Source: Myxococcota bacterium
GTDB taxonomy: Bacteria; Myxococcota_A; Polyangia; JAAYKL01
Reading direction: 5' to 3'
DNA: 42,424 nt
Assembly: GCA_028278265.1 (NCBI GenBank)
Contig: JANQET010000480.1
Location: 1 to 42,424, forward strand
Below are positions 21,908-30,857 of the stretch, one piece after another. The stretch's first letter is position 1; the number at the start of each line of letters is the position of its first letter. A model generated the notes under the pieces. It searched no databases. It saw nothing but the letters and a program-made list of their open reading frames with translations, and was not told the origin of the DNA. The position numbers and the translations under genes were made by a program.

Positions 21908-24307
21908 TCACTGGCGGCAGGCGTTGCCCAACGACTTCAAAGCCTCGGCGATGGCTTTGTCGGTGGCGGGATTGGAGCGCCGTGATGCCTTTTCGAGCAT
22001 GCCCTTTGCCTCGTCGGTACCGATGGCCCCAATCGCCTTGGCCGCGGCCACAGCCGTTGCGATCTCATCGTGTTGGGCCAGGGGTTCGGCTCCTTTTTGC
22101 AGCAAATCGAAGAGTGCAGGCAGCGCGGTTTGTTGACACCGTTTCCCCGCGCCAAAGGCGGCCTTGGCTTTGATTTGAGCGGTCTCGTCCGATGCCGTCA
22201 GCCGTGACTCGATAATCCGGTTGGCGCCGACATCGGCAATGGCGATGGCGCTGTTGAGGGCGGCCAGACGAACCGTCGCTGATCGGTCTGCGATGGTTTT
22301 GGTGAGCAGGGTGATGGCGATTTTGGGATCGAGCTGCACCGCCCCCTGGGTCGCCCGGGCTCGTACGTGGGGCCACGGATCGGTCGTGGCGATTGCCACC
22401 AACTCGGACGGAATGGTGGACAATTGTCCCGCCCGCTCGACCGACTCGAGAGAGGCGAGGCGCACTTGAGGTGCCTCGTCCGACAACGCCTGCTTGAGCA
22501 CCGGTGCAATCCCGGACGTGTCCCGGCCCAGTCCGCTGATCGCGATGGCCCGAATGAGGGGATCCGGATCGGCTGCCGCTTCGAGCAGTCGTCCTTGGTC
22601 GGCGTCGCTCCCCAACTGGACCATAATCCCGAGCAGGCGATACCGGTCATCGAACGTTCGGGCTTGTTGATACTGGTTCGCCACCCGCTCTGCGAGCGCG
22701 ATCGTCAACGCGGGACTCTCCGCTCCGGCCCGCATCAAATCGAGCGACCGTTCGTTTTCGGCGGGTAGTGGGACTGCCTCGATGAGGGATCCCAGATGCT
22801 CGGCCCCCTGGGGGGATCTACCCACCACCCCTGCCAGTGTTTCTCTCAAGAGGGCCCGCCGGTGGTGATCCCCTTTTCCGCAGGCACCGGCCAATCCATC
22901 GATCGCGGCGGGTGATCCGAGTGCTGCGAGCAGCTTTACCGCCGCCGTGAAGCGAGTCACCTCGTCACTTCCCAGCTCACTGACGAGGGACGGGATCGCT
23001 CGGTCTCCCGCTGCAGTAATTCCCCTGGCGGCATTTTGGGCGGCGATTGGATCTCGCCCCACAGCTGCCTCGACCAACAGATCGATCGCCGCAGCCGACC
23101 CCACTTTGGCCAGCACATCGATCGCCAGCCGCCGGGCCTGCTTATCGAGTTTTGACCAGCTGGCGCGGATCCGGGTGATCGCCTCTTCTCCCACCTGTTC
23201 GAGCAACCGTGCCGCCTCACCTCGCAGCTGGGAATTGTTCAGATCAGCCACCAATTGATCGATCCCTGCGGGCTGGTCCACCTCGGTCAGGGCGATAATT
23301 TCAGCCAATCCCAGCGGTCCGGCGGCCGAATCTCGAGTCGATTCGATGATGAGCGACAGGCAACCCGTCCGCACCGGTTGGGGAAAGTCGAACCACACCA
23401 TCGGGTGCTCCTGGTTCGGTTCATCCGCGGGAAACGTCAGGTGATACACCTGGTCATCCGTGCGCAGGAACGCGGTTTGGGGTTGATCGAACCGCTGGCG
23501 TCCGGTGGTGGTCGAAACCGGCAGTATACCGATCCGTGAAATGCCATAGGTTTGGCTCAATACGTTGAACGTGGCGAATTCCCCGGCACCATTGGCCGGT
23601 ATCGGGGTCCAGTGGGTCGTCGGGTCCCCGTCGGTCAGCACGACCGGCATGGCCAGCAGGGAAGGGTTCTGGCGATCCCCGGCAGCTCGGGAGACGCACA
23701 GGGGGGAGAGGTGGCGTACCAAGGGGGTGCGGTGGTCTTTTAAAGGAATTCTATATCCTCTAATGTCGACGGGGCCGGTTCCCCCGGGTCGACGCGCCAG
23801 GATAGGTCGGAACCGACCCTTGCGCCAATCGTAGACCTGTCGAAAGAGCAGGGGAAGCGATTTGGACTGACACAGCCGCACATTTTCGGCAATAGTGCCA
23901 GCGACGGTTTCCGGGAGCCCATCACCGGTGAGGTCCTCGAACCGTACGGCCCGGCCAACGCGCTCACCCAGATCCCCTTTCAACGCAGTGGGTTCGTTCC
24001 AAATACGCTTCAAACGCCCCGCCGGTTGTTCAATGAACACAGCCTGGACGGCGACGCCGGCAGTGGTGGTGTACCGCAGATCAAAGGCGAAGCGGTTTTC
24101 GGCCAGGTGAATGCTGTTGATGGTCCCCTCTACGTTTGGGTCGGCATCGGCAATTTTTTTGGTGTGGGTCACCCGCCCGTTGACTTGAAGAATGACCTTG
24201 CCCTGTTTGAAGGTCGCGCGAATCCGATCCTCCCCGGCCCAACTGTACGCCGCGCCGAAGCACACCACGCTCACAATCAACGTAAAAATACGATTCCCAG
24301 GTTTCAT
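21908..24307 (-). CDS. Exported HEAT-repeat protein with discoidin/NADase-type glycan-binding-like domain
   Basis: 799 aa from the ATG at 24307, whose AGGAG site is formed by the last codons of the upstream ABC exporter. Signal peptide: MKPGNRIFTLIVSVVCFGAAYSWA. Residues about 25-210 are unrecognised. About 215-345 contain LTDGDPTTHWTP, then a beta-rich segment ending in GCLSLIIES, like F5/8-type or NADase-type glycan-binding domains. From about 370 to the end are HEAT-like helical repeats (AIDVLAKVGSAAAIDLLVEAA, AAVKLLAALGSPAAIDGLAG, VRLASLESVERAGQL, VRLAALNSAIAIADVG). It is probably a periplasmic or surface scaffold. Four nt separate it from the exporter gene, so they act as one operon. Exact function unknown. 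Confidence 0.8.
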   Translation of the reverse strand: MKPGNRIFTLIVSVVCFGAAYSWAGEDRIRATFKQGKVILQVNGRVTHTKKIADADPNVEGTINSIHLAENRFAFDLRYTTTAGVAVQAVFIEQPAGRLKRIWNEPTALKGDLGERVGRAVRFEDLTGDGLPETVAGTIAENVRLCQSKSLPLLFRQVYDWRKGRFRPILARRPGGTGPVDIRGYRIPLKDHRTPLVRHLSPLCVSRAAGDRQNPSLLAMPVVLTDGDPTTHWTPIPANGAGEFATFNVLSQTYGISRIGILPVSTTTGRQRFDQPQTAFLRTDDQVYHLTFPADEPNQEHPMVWFDFPQPVRTGCLSLIIESTRDSAAGPLGLAEIIALTEVDQPAGIDQLVADLNNSQLRGEAARLLEQVGEEAITRIRASWSKLDKQARRLAIDVLAKVGSAAAIDLLVEAAVGRDPIAAQNAARGITAAGDRAIPSLVSELGSDEVTRFTAAVKLLAALGSPAAIDGLAGACGKGDHHRRALLRETLAGVVGRSPQGAEHLGSLIEAVPLPAENERSLDLMRAGAESPALTIALAERVANQYQQARTFDDRYRLLGIMVQLGSDADQGRLLEAAADPDPLIRAIAISGLGRDTSGIAPVLKQALSDEAPQVRLASLESVERAGQLSTIPSELVAIATTDPWPHVRARATQGAVQLDPKIAITLLTKTIADRSATVRLAALNSAIAIADVGANRIIESRLTASDETAQIKAKAAFGAGKRCQQTALPALFDLLQKGAEPLAQHDEIATAVAAAKAIGAIGTDEAKGMLEKASRRSNPATDKAIAEALKSLGNACRQ

Positions 24308-24311
24308 TTGG

Positions 24312-26183
24312 TCAGCTCCTCGGTTCAGGTTGCGCGGTCCATTGGTCCCCGAACAACTCGGCGAACCGGGTACTGCCGGCCATTGTCTCATCAGTAGGGC
24401 CGTAAGCGTTGATCTGGCCGTTCTCCAACAGGGCGATTCGATCGGCGAAACGGACAGTGGACAGTCGGTGGGTCACGACCAGCGCGGTGCGGCCGTCGAG
24501 CAGCTCGATCACGCCGTCGACCAGTGCTTGCTCGGTTTGGCCGTCCAGGGAGGCGGTCACTTCATCGAGCAGCAGGACCGGGGCGTTGCTCAAAAGAGCT
24601 CGGGCCAAACAGACCCGTTGGCGTTGTCCCAGGGAGAGGGCGCTGCCCCGGGGGCCGACCGGCGCATTGAGTTTATCGGCGAATGTGTCGGCGAACTGCA
24701 ACACACCGGCGGCAGCGCACGCGGTCGTGATTTCGTCGTCAGTGGCCTCGGGTCGGCCGCAGCGCACATTCATGCGAATGGTGTCATCGAACAAAAACGG
24801 TTCTTGGGATACCGGGGCAAACAGCTGAGCGGTACTGCGGTGATCCAAGGTTTTGTCGTCCACCAGGAGCTGCCCCTGGCGCAGCGGCAGGAACCCGAGC
24901 AGGAGGTTGATCAGGGTGCTCTTTCCCGCCCCTGACGGTCCCACCACCGCGACGATCTCGCCGGCGGTCACGGTCAAATCGACCCCTTTGAGCACGTCCG
25001 CTCCGCCGGAATACCCGGTGAAGACCCGATCCAATCGAATCACTTTCGGGGCCGGGGAGCGGCCGGGTTCAGTGGTCTTCGCAGTAGCCCGTGGGGCGAA
25101 CCGATCGAGCAGAGGTTGCAGGCGGTCGAGGGCGGCCAGACCGGCCTGCACGGCATTTCCCGCCTGGCCGATGGCTTTGACCGGCTGGTAGAGCAGGAAG
25201 AGCGCGGTGAAAAATGAGATGAAGGCCTCCGGGGTTATCCCCCCAGTTGAGATACGACTGTGGGCGTAGTAGAGGGTCAGGCCCAGCGCCCCGGCACCGA
25301 GGAGCTCGTTGAGGGGGGAGCTTAAGGCCCGAAGCCGAATTGCCCGGATGGTCGAGCGCAGGATCTGCCGGTTCGTCCGGTCGAAACGCTCAGATACCAG
25401 CGGTTGGGCACCGAATGACTGGATTGTGGACAATCCCACCGCGGTCTCCTCGACCGCCCCGCCGACACGACCGTACGCCTGATGCACAGTGGCACGCCGC
25501 TGCCGGACGGTTTTGCCGATACGAACGATCAGCAGGGCCACCGGCGGGAAGGCGAGCAGACCGATCGCTCCCAGCAGTGGATCCAACCAGAGGGCCAAAC
25601 CGGCCAAGACTGCGATCTGCAGCCCATCCCGCACAAATGAAATCAACCCGGCGTTGACGCCGTTCTCCACCTCTTGGGCATCGAGGGTGAAGCGGGTCAC
25701 CCAGTCTCCACTGGTTTTGGCGGCCGAATGGAGCGGGTTGAGAGCGAGCAGCCCCTGGTACATCTTCGCGCGGAGCGAAAAGAGCAGCTGCTGACCGGCC
25801 TGCCCGGCCAGAGCGGTTTGGCCCAGATAGGCGAGTCCCTTGATCCCGGCGGCTCCCACGATGGCCAGACCAATGATCCAGGTCGGCGCGGCAGCGATGG
25901 TACGGCTGAGCGAGTGTACCCCCTCCGCGGTCAGCGAGGTGGCCAGGGGTGACGGGATCGAAGTGGCCGGCGAATCGAGAAACAAGGAGCGCAGCACCGG
26001 ACCCACCAGGTAGGCGTAACCCGCTGTGGCCAGGGCCGATATGCCCATGCAGATCGAGGCGAAAAAGAGCAGTTTTCGTTGAGATTGAATCAGGCTGATC
26101 AACGTGCGAAGGCGCGCCGTTGGGGATGGTTCCCTCTCGTCGGTTAATTTTTTTTGCCCTGACCCGATATAAAATGCGTTCAT
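24312..26183 (-). CDS. MsbA-like ABC exporter (fused permease and ATPase)
   Basis: 623 aa from the ATG at 26183; the frame is open to 26357, but that extension crosses the divergent promoter region and has no ribosome site. An ABC1 transmembrane domain occupies about 40-330 with six hydrophobic segments. The ATPase domain follows at about 380-610: Walker A GPSGAGKST, Q-loop in FAPVSQEPFLFDD, signature LSLGQRQRVCLARALL (LSxGQ type), Walker B VLLLDEVTASLD, H-loop VVTHRLS. It is a homodimeric exporter of lipids, LPS precursors, peptides or drugs; the family alone does not fix the substrate. It is coupled to the HEAT-repeat gene. A TTTAAT -10-like element is 12 nt before the ATG. Confidence 0.9.
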   Translation of the reverse strand: MNAFYIGSGQKKLTDEREPSPTARLRTLISLIQSQRKLLFFASICMGISALATAGYAYLVGPVLRSLFLDSPATSIPSPLATSLTAEGVHSLSRTIAAAPTWIIGLAIVGAAGIKGLAYLGQTALAGQAGQQLLFSLRAKMYQGLLALNPLHSAAKTSGDWVTRFTLDAQEVENGVNAGLISFVRDGLQIAVLAGLALWLDPLLGAIGLLAFPPVALLIVRIGKTVRQRRATVHQAYGRVGGAVEETAVGLSTIQSFGAQPLVSERFDRTNRQILRSTIRAIRLRALSSPLNELLGAGALGLTLYYAHSRISTGGITPEAFISFFTALFLLYQPVKAIGQAGNAVQAGLAALDRLQPLLDRFAPRATAKTTEPGRSPAPKVIRLDRVFTGYSGGADVLKGVDLTVTAGEIVAVVGPSGAGKSTLINLLLGFLPLRQGQLLVDDKTLDHRSTAQLFAPVSQEPFLFDDTIRMNVRCGRPEATDDEITTACAAAGVLQFADTFADKLNAPVGPRGSALSLGQRQRVCLARALLSNAPVLLLDEVTASLDGQTEQALVDGVIELLDGRTALVVTHRLSTVRFADRIALLENGQINAYGPTDETMAGSTRFAELFGDQWTAQPEPRS

Positions 26184-26195
26184 CGCAAATAAAAC

Positions 26196-26223
26196 ATTAA
26201 AGAAAAATCCGCACCGTCCGCAA
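26196..26223 (-). promoter_or_regulatory. ABC exporter promoter, near-leaderless
   Basis: Minus strand TTGCGG (26223-26218), 16 bp and TTTAAT (26201-26196); the -10 ends 12 nt before the ATG at 26183. No Shine-Dalgarno sequence lies between. The region is AT-rich and lies between the exporter and the divergent sigma factor gene. Confidence 0.4.
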
Positions 26224-26332
26224 TAGAAATTAGGGGGACATGAAAAAACCGGGGTGGATGTGAGAAGAGATTCGGTCTGACGTATCGAACCAACGAGGAG
26301 TTCGTACAGCGACGCTGGAAAGAGGCTCATCA

Positions 26333-27613
26333 ATGAAACGCAAAAACAAATCCACAAAAATCAAAGTCGTCACGCGTTCGGGAAGCCACTCCAAATCAAA
26401 GCGCAGCAGCTCGAAAGAGCATTTGCCCTGGCAGGCGAAGCAGCACGATCCCACCTTGGGTCGCTACTTTCAGGAGCTCGCCGACCACGATGTGTTGGAC
26501 AGTGACACCGAGGCCAAGGCCGCCAAGGAGATCGCCAACCTGGAGATCGAACGGTGGCGGGTGATTTTGGGAGATCCGATCATCGCCGCCTCGATTGCGG
26601 ATTTGATCAAAAAGCAGATCAAAGCCAACTACGAAGGTGAGGAGGCGGATCGGGTCCTGCCGCTGATCACCGCGGTGAAACGGCGCATTCCCGAGGGCAG
26701 TCGAACCAAACGGGGTCGGGCGTCGTTTGTCCGAGCGGTGAATTCCCTCTCGCTGGAGCTGTACGAATTCGATTTCAAACGGGATCTGGTCGCCCTGGCT
26801 CACGAAGAGGTGATGTCCCTGGCCTACCAGGCGCGGGGACGGGGCAAGGGCTCAAAGTTCGACGCCCACGCCAAGGCGGTCCGCGCCATCGCGGGTCAAA
26901 TCGAGAAAGCAAAACACCTCTTTATTCAAGCCAACCTGAGATTGGTCGTGGCCATCGCCCGGCGGTACGACCGGGGGAGAATGCAGCTGATCGACCTCAT
27001 TCAGGAGGGCAATTTGGGGCTGATCAAAGCGGTCGAGCGCTTTGATTATCGACGGGGATTCCGCTTCAGCACTTACGCTTCCTGGTGGATTCGGCACGCC
27101 ATCGGCCGGGCATTGGCCGACAAGGGACATGCGGTGCGCATTCCGGTGCACGCGTTGGACACCCAGCACCGGCTGGCCCGCGCCGCTGAGGTGATCGGGC
27201 TCAAGCTGGGACGCCCGCCCACGGACGAAGAGCTGGCCAAGGAGACCGGCATCGACCGGCGTCGTCTGGCCAAAGCCCGCAAGCGCACCATCGCCCCGAT
27301 CTGTTCCCTCGACCAGGAACTGTCGAGCTCGGACGACAGGTGCTACGTAGATTTACTCGTCGATGACGACTGCAAGAGCCCCTTTGAATCCACCCTGCTC
27401 AGGTCGTGGATCGAAGACATGGACAAGATCCTCGATGTGCTAACCCCGATGGAGCGGACGATTATTCGTTGGCGCTACGGCCTCCACGATTGTGAAGAGA
27501 TGACGCTCAAGGAGATCGGCGAGCACTACAACCTGTCGCGAGAGAGAATCCGCCAGCTGCAAGAGCAGGCGCTGCGCAAGATCCGCAAGCACTTGGCTTT
27601 GGACGCCGCCTAA
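26333..27613 (+). CDS. Sigma-70 family RNA polymerase sigma factor (group 2-like)
   Basis: 426 aa. The first ~30 residues are very basic (KRKNKSTKIK, SKSKRSSSK). Region 1.2 is DPTLGRYFQELADHDVLDSDTE (about 39-60). A ~120-residue insert precedes region 2, similar in place to the non-conserved region of RpoD. Region 2 at about 195-265: LIQANLRLVVAIARRY, DLIQEGNLGLIKAVERFDY, GFRFSTYASWWIRHAI (2.3/2.4 promoter melting and -10 recognition). Region 3: ADKGHAVRIPVH. Region 4 at about 370-422: LTPMERTIIRWRYG and LKEIGEHYNLSRERIRQLQEQALRKI for -35 recognition. The region-4 core matches RpoD/SigB-C types. It is shorter than RpoD and is more likely an alternative sigma factor (stress or development). 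Confidence 0.92.
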   Translation: MKRKNKSTKIKVVTRSGSHSKSKRSSSKEHLPWQAKQHDPTLGRYFQELADHDVLDSDTEAKAAKEIANLEIERWRVILGDPIIAASIADLIKKQIKANYEGEEADRVLPLITAVKRRIPEGSRTKRGRASFVRAVNSLSLELYEFDFKRDLVALAHEEVMSLAYQARGRGKGSKFDAHAKAVRAIAGQIEKAKHLFIQANLRLVVAIARRYDRGRMQLIDLIQEGNLGLIKAVERFDYRRGFRFSTYASWWIRHAIGRALADKGHAVRIPVHALDTQHRLARAAEVIGLKLGRPPTDEELAKETGIDRRRLAKARKRTIAPICSLDQELSSSDDRCYVDLLVDDDCKSPFESTLLRSWIEDMDKILDVLTPMERTIIRWRYGLHDCEEMTLKEIGEHYNLSRERIRQLQEQALRKIRKHLALDAA

Positions 27614-27810
27614 CCCCCCCGAACACAGTACTTTCTGCTCTTTTTACAGCCGGTTTGTGACCACTTTGGCGCAGGGCTTTTCTGTTGGCGCGATTTCCCG
27701 GGTATGCTAACAAATTATACCGCTTACGTTTGAGTCGTTTGAATGTGAAATAAAAAAAAGAGACTTGCAAACGGTTGCCGCTGTAACCGATGGGGGCGGA
27801 GCCCCTCTGA

Positions 27811-27839
27811 TTATCGAGGAGCCGATCATCCTGTATAGT
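27811..27839 (+). promoter_or_regulatory. wbpA-homologue promoter, near-leaderless
   Basis: TTATCG (27811-27816), 17 bp and TATAGT (27834-27839); the -10 ends 11 nt before the ATG at 27851. No Shine-Dalgarno is present. A small GGGGC-GGA-GCCCC hairpin (27793-27805) lies just upstream. Confidence 0.45.
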
Positions 27840-27850
27840 GACGTTGAACC

Positions 27851-29317
27851 ATGACCGACCAAACCAAAAAGAATAAACCGTACAGCCGCAGCCGGTACAA
27901 TCCGTCACAAAGCGCGAAGTTGAGCTATCAAAAGGTCGATTATCAAAAAGTGGACTATTCGCCGTCTCGCTATGAGTCCGCCGATTACCTCTCCGGAGCG
28001 ACGATGTACGAGGAGTTGATTGGAAAAATCAACCGCAAGGACGCACAGGTCGGGGTGATCGGGCTGGGCTACGTGGGATTGCCCTTGGCCGTGGAGATGG
28101 CGTCGAGCGGGTATCGAGTGGTCGGCGTCGATCTCGACCAGAGCGTCGTCGACCGGATCAATCGAGGGCAGTCCCATATCGGCGACATATCGACAGAGCG
28201 GCTGCAACCATTGGTGGAGCAGGGGCTGCTGAGCGCCACCACTGAATATCAGGGGCTGAGTGAAGTGGACTGTGTGTCGATTTGTGTCCCCACGCCGCTG
28301 ACCAAGACCAAGGATCCCAATATCTCGTACATCACTGAAGCGATCGATCGGTTGGTGGGGCTCATCAAAGCGGGTCAATTGATCGTGCTCGAGTCCACCA
28401 CCTATCCGGGCACCACGGAGGAGCTTGTTGCGGCCCGGTTGCACGCCGAACGGGGCCTTAAGGTGGGTGAAAATGTCTTCGTGGCGTTTTCCCCCGAGCG
28501 GGTCGACCCGGGAAACACGCAGTGGACGACCAAGACCACTCCTAAGATACTCGGAGGGGTCACCCCCACGTGCACGCTGGTAGCGCAGGCCCTGTATGCT
28601 GCGGTGGTCGATTCGGTGCATGTGGTCGGATCGGCGCGGGAGGCCGAGACCGTCAAGTTGCTCGAAAACACGTTCCGCGCAGTCAATATCGCCCTAGTCA
28701 ATGAATTTTTGTTGATGTGCGATCGGTTGGACATCGACATCTGGCACGTCATCGAAGCGGCCTCGACCAAGCCGTTCGGGTTCATGCCCTTTTTCCCAGG
28801 GCCGGGCATCGGCGGACACTGTATCCCCCTCGATCCGCTGTATCTGTCGTGGCGCGCCAAGACCGTCGATTTTTACAGTCGCTTCATCGAGCTGGCTACC
28901 GATATCAACGGCAATATGCCCCGCTTCGTGATCGCCAAATTGGCCAACCTGCTCAACGAGCGGGAAAAGCCCCTAAAAGGATCCCGTGTGATGATCCTCG
29001 GTATGGCTTACAAGAAGAACGTGGACGATTTGCGGGAGTCGCCGGGGTTGGAGATCTATCGGCTGCTGCGCGCCAAAGGGGCATGGGTCGAGTTCAACGA
29101 TCCCCACGCCACCCAATTTACCTCCATGCTCGACAACATCATCGAATCGAGCCCGATCGACGACGGCCAGCTCGGTACCTTTGATGTGGTCGTTCTGGTC
29201 ACGGACCACGACGTTTTCGATTATGAGAAAATCGCGCAGGAGGCGGGATCGATCCTCGACTGCCGGGCGGCCTTTGAACGCCGGCAGATCCGCGCCGACC
29301 ACATCGTCAGGCTGTGA
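27851..29317 (+). CDS. wbpA: UDP-GlcNAc 6-dehydrogenase (WbpA-like nucleotide-sugar dehydrogenase)
   Basis: 488 aa from 27851, or 437 aa from the ATG at 28004, which has CGGAG 5 nt upstream and fits family length better. The extra N-terminal ~50 residues are Tyr/Ser/Lys-rich with a doubled YQKVD motif, not part of the enzyme. Core: NAD-binding [17 protein letters not shown], then [19 protein letters not shown], and the catalytic Cys (C324 from the long start) in [16 protein letters not shown]-terminal domain [21 protein letters not shown]. It oxidises the C6 alcohol of UDP-GlcNAc (or a related sugar) to a uronic acid with two NAD+. It is the first gene of the sugar-nucleotide cluster; the neighbours WbpD/E/B make the GlcNAc assignment likely. 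Confidence 0.9.
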   Translation: MTDQTKKNKPYSRSRYNPSQSAKLSYQKVDYQKVDYSPSRYESADYLSGATMYEELIGKINRKDAQVGVIGLGYVGLPLAVEMASSGYRVVGVDLDQSVVDRINRGQSHIGDISTERLQPLVEQGLLSATTEYQGLSEVDCVSICVPTPLTKTKDPNISYITEAIDRLVGLIKAGQLIVLESTTYPGTTEELVAARLHAERGLKVGENVFVAFSPERVDPGNTQWTTKTTPKILGGVTPTCTLVAQALYAAVVDSVHVVGSAREAETVKLLENTFRAVNIALVNEFLLMCDRLDIDIWHVIEAASTKPFGFMPFFPGPGIGGHCIPLDPLYLSWRAKTVDFYSRFIELATDINGNMPRFVIAKLANLLNEREKPLKGSRVMILGMAYKKNVDDLRESPGLEIYRLLRAKGAWVEFNDPHATQFTSMLDNIIESSPIDDGQLGTFDVVVLVTDHDVFDYEKIAQEAGSILDCRAAFERRQIRADHIVRL

Positions 29318-29910
29318 TGCCGACGGACTCCCTCCCGTCCTATTTTGTCCATCCCACCGCAGAAGTGGATCAGCCCTGTGAGATCGGGGAAGGCACAAAA
29401 ATCTGGCATTTCTGTCACTTGATGGAAAATTGTCGCATCGGCGGCGGGTGCACCTTGGGGCAGAATGTCTTTGTCGCTTCGGGGGTGGTGATCGGGGCTC
29501 GGGTAAAGGTGCAAAACAACGTCTCCATCTATGCCGGAGTGGAGATTGAAGATGATGTTTTTTTGGGACCGTCGATGGTGTTCACCAATGTCTCCACGCC
29601 TCGTGCCGCGGTTGACCGCAAACAGGCGTTCGAGCGCACACTGGTGCGTCAGGGGGCGACGGTGGGGGCCAACGCCACTATCGTTTGTGGCCACACTATC
29701 GGTGAGTATGGATTGGTTGGCGCCGGCTCGGTGGTCACCGGGGACGTGCCCGCCCACGCCCTGGTGGTCGGAAATCCGGCTCGTCGAATCGGGTGGGTTT
29801 GTCGATGTGGCGCCCGACTCGATGATGCACACAGTTGCCCAGAGTGTCACCAGAGGTATCGCATGAACAGCGCAGGTCTGTTGACAAAATGTTCCGAGCA
29901 GAGAGAGTAG
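29317..29910 (+). CDS. wbpD: WbpD-like UDP-amino-sugar N-acetyltransferase (left-handed beta-helix)
   Basis: 197 aa from the ATG at 29317, overlapping the wbpA stop (TGATG); a GTG one codon earlier is possible. Hexapeptide repeats form a left-handed beta-helix: [29 protein letters not shown], then [19 protein letters not shown] and [13 protein letters not shown], the pattern of WbpD/WlbB. These enzymes acetylate the 3-amino group of UDP-GlcNAc(3NH2)A using acetyl-CoA. The C-terminal segment CRCGARL...[11 protein letters not shown] looks like a small zinc ribbon, a feature seen in some relatives. It lies between the dehydrogenase and the aminotransferase/3-dehydrogenase genes of the same pathway. 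Confidence 0.88.
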   Translation: MPTDSLPSYFVHPTAEVDQPCEIGEGTKIWHFCHLMENCRIGGGCTLGQNVFVASGVVIGARVKVQNNVSIYAGVEIEDDVFLGPSMVFTNVSTPRAAVDRKQAFERTLVRQGATVGANATIVCGHTIGEYGLVGAGSVVTGDVPAHALVVGNPARRIGWVCRCGARLDDAHSCPECHQRYRMNSAGLLTKCSEQRE

Positions 29911-29915
29911 GCAGT

Positions 29916-30857
29916 GTGAAAAAGGACGCGAAAATCTACCTTGCAGGGCACAGAGGTCTCGTTGGATCCGCAATCCAGCGCCGACTCCGCCGGGAGGGGT
30001 ATGGCAATCTCGTCTGCAGCGACCTGGACGATTTCGATTTGACCGATGCGCGGGCGACCGATGATTTTGTGGGACGACATCGTCCGGAGTACTTGTTTAT
30101 CGCCGCGGCGAAAGTCGGCGGCATCAAGGCCAATGATACCTATCCCGCGGATTTTATTCGCATCAACCTGCAGATTCAAACCAATCTCATCGACGCGGCC
30201 TTTCGGCACGGCGTGACTAAGCTGCTCTTTTTGGGTAGCTCCTGCATCTATCCGAAATTGGCCCCGCAACCGATGCGAGAAGAGCATCTGCTCACCGGAC
30301 CCTTGGAGCCGACGAACGACGCCTATGCCATCGCCAAGATCGCCGGGATCATGATGTGTCGAAGCTACAATCGACAGCACGGCACGAATTTTATCGCAGC
30401 GATGCCGACCAATCTTTACGGTCCGGGGGACAACTTCGATCTTGAAAATAGTCACGTGATTCCCGCGATGATGCGCAAGTTTCACGAAGCAAAAACCGGT
30501 GGTCGACCGGTGGTTCAGCTGTGGGGTACCGGCACGCCGCGACGGGAATTCCTTCACGTGGATGACTTGGCCGCTGCCCTTGTCTACCTGATGAACCATT
30601 TCGACGCGACCGACCGGCAGATCTTCGTCAACGTGGGTGTGGGCGAAGACGTCACCATTAAAACACTGGCCGAGCTGATCCAGGAGACCGTTGGCTTCGA
30701 GGGCCGCATCGACTGGAATACGGAGATGCCCGACGGTACGCCGCGCAAGCTCCTCGACGTCGGTCGCCTCGATGCGCTGGGCTGGCACGGGGCCCGGTCC
30801 CTCAAGGAAGGTCTTGCACAGACTTACGCCTGGTTTAAGGAGCACCATTCAAAGTGA
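29916..30857 (+). CDS. fcl: GDP-L-fucose synthase-like epimerase/reductase
   Basis: 313 aa from the GTG at 29916, just after the acetyltransferase stop and matching family length; an ATG at 29889 would add nine residues. SDR fold: AGHRGLVGSAIQRRL (GxxGxxG), then FIAAAKVGGIKAND, the serine in LGSSCIYP and the catalytic YAIAK. MPTNLYGPGDNFD and FLHVDDLAAALVYLM are signature segments of GDP-4-keto-6-deoxymannose 3,5-epimerase/4-reductase. The product would be GDP-L-fucose. The preceding enzyme, GDP-mannose 4,6-dehydratase, is not in the window. The stop codon overlaps the GTG of the next gene (GTGA). Confidence 0.9.
   Translation: MKKDAKIYLAGHRGLVGSAIQRRLRREGYGNLVCSDLDDFDLTDARATDDFVGRHRPEYLFIAAAKVGGIKANDTYPADFIRINLQIQTNLIDAAFRHGVTKLLFLGSSCIYPKLAPQPMREEHLLTGPLEPTNDAYAIAKIAGIMMCRSYNRQHGTNFIAAMPTNLYGPGDNFDLENSHVIPAMMRKFHEAKTGGRPVVQLWGTGTPRREFLHVDDLAAALVYLMNHFDATDRQIFVNVGVGEDVTIKTLAELIQETVGFEGRIDWNTEMPDGTPRKLLDVGRLDALGWHGARSLKEGLAQTYAWFKEHHSK

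Noticed and set aside
27792-27806. GGGGC-GGA-GCCCC hairpin as a terminator for the sigma factor gene
   Set aside because: The stem is short, no T-tract follows, and it is about 180 nt after the stop codon.
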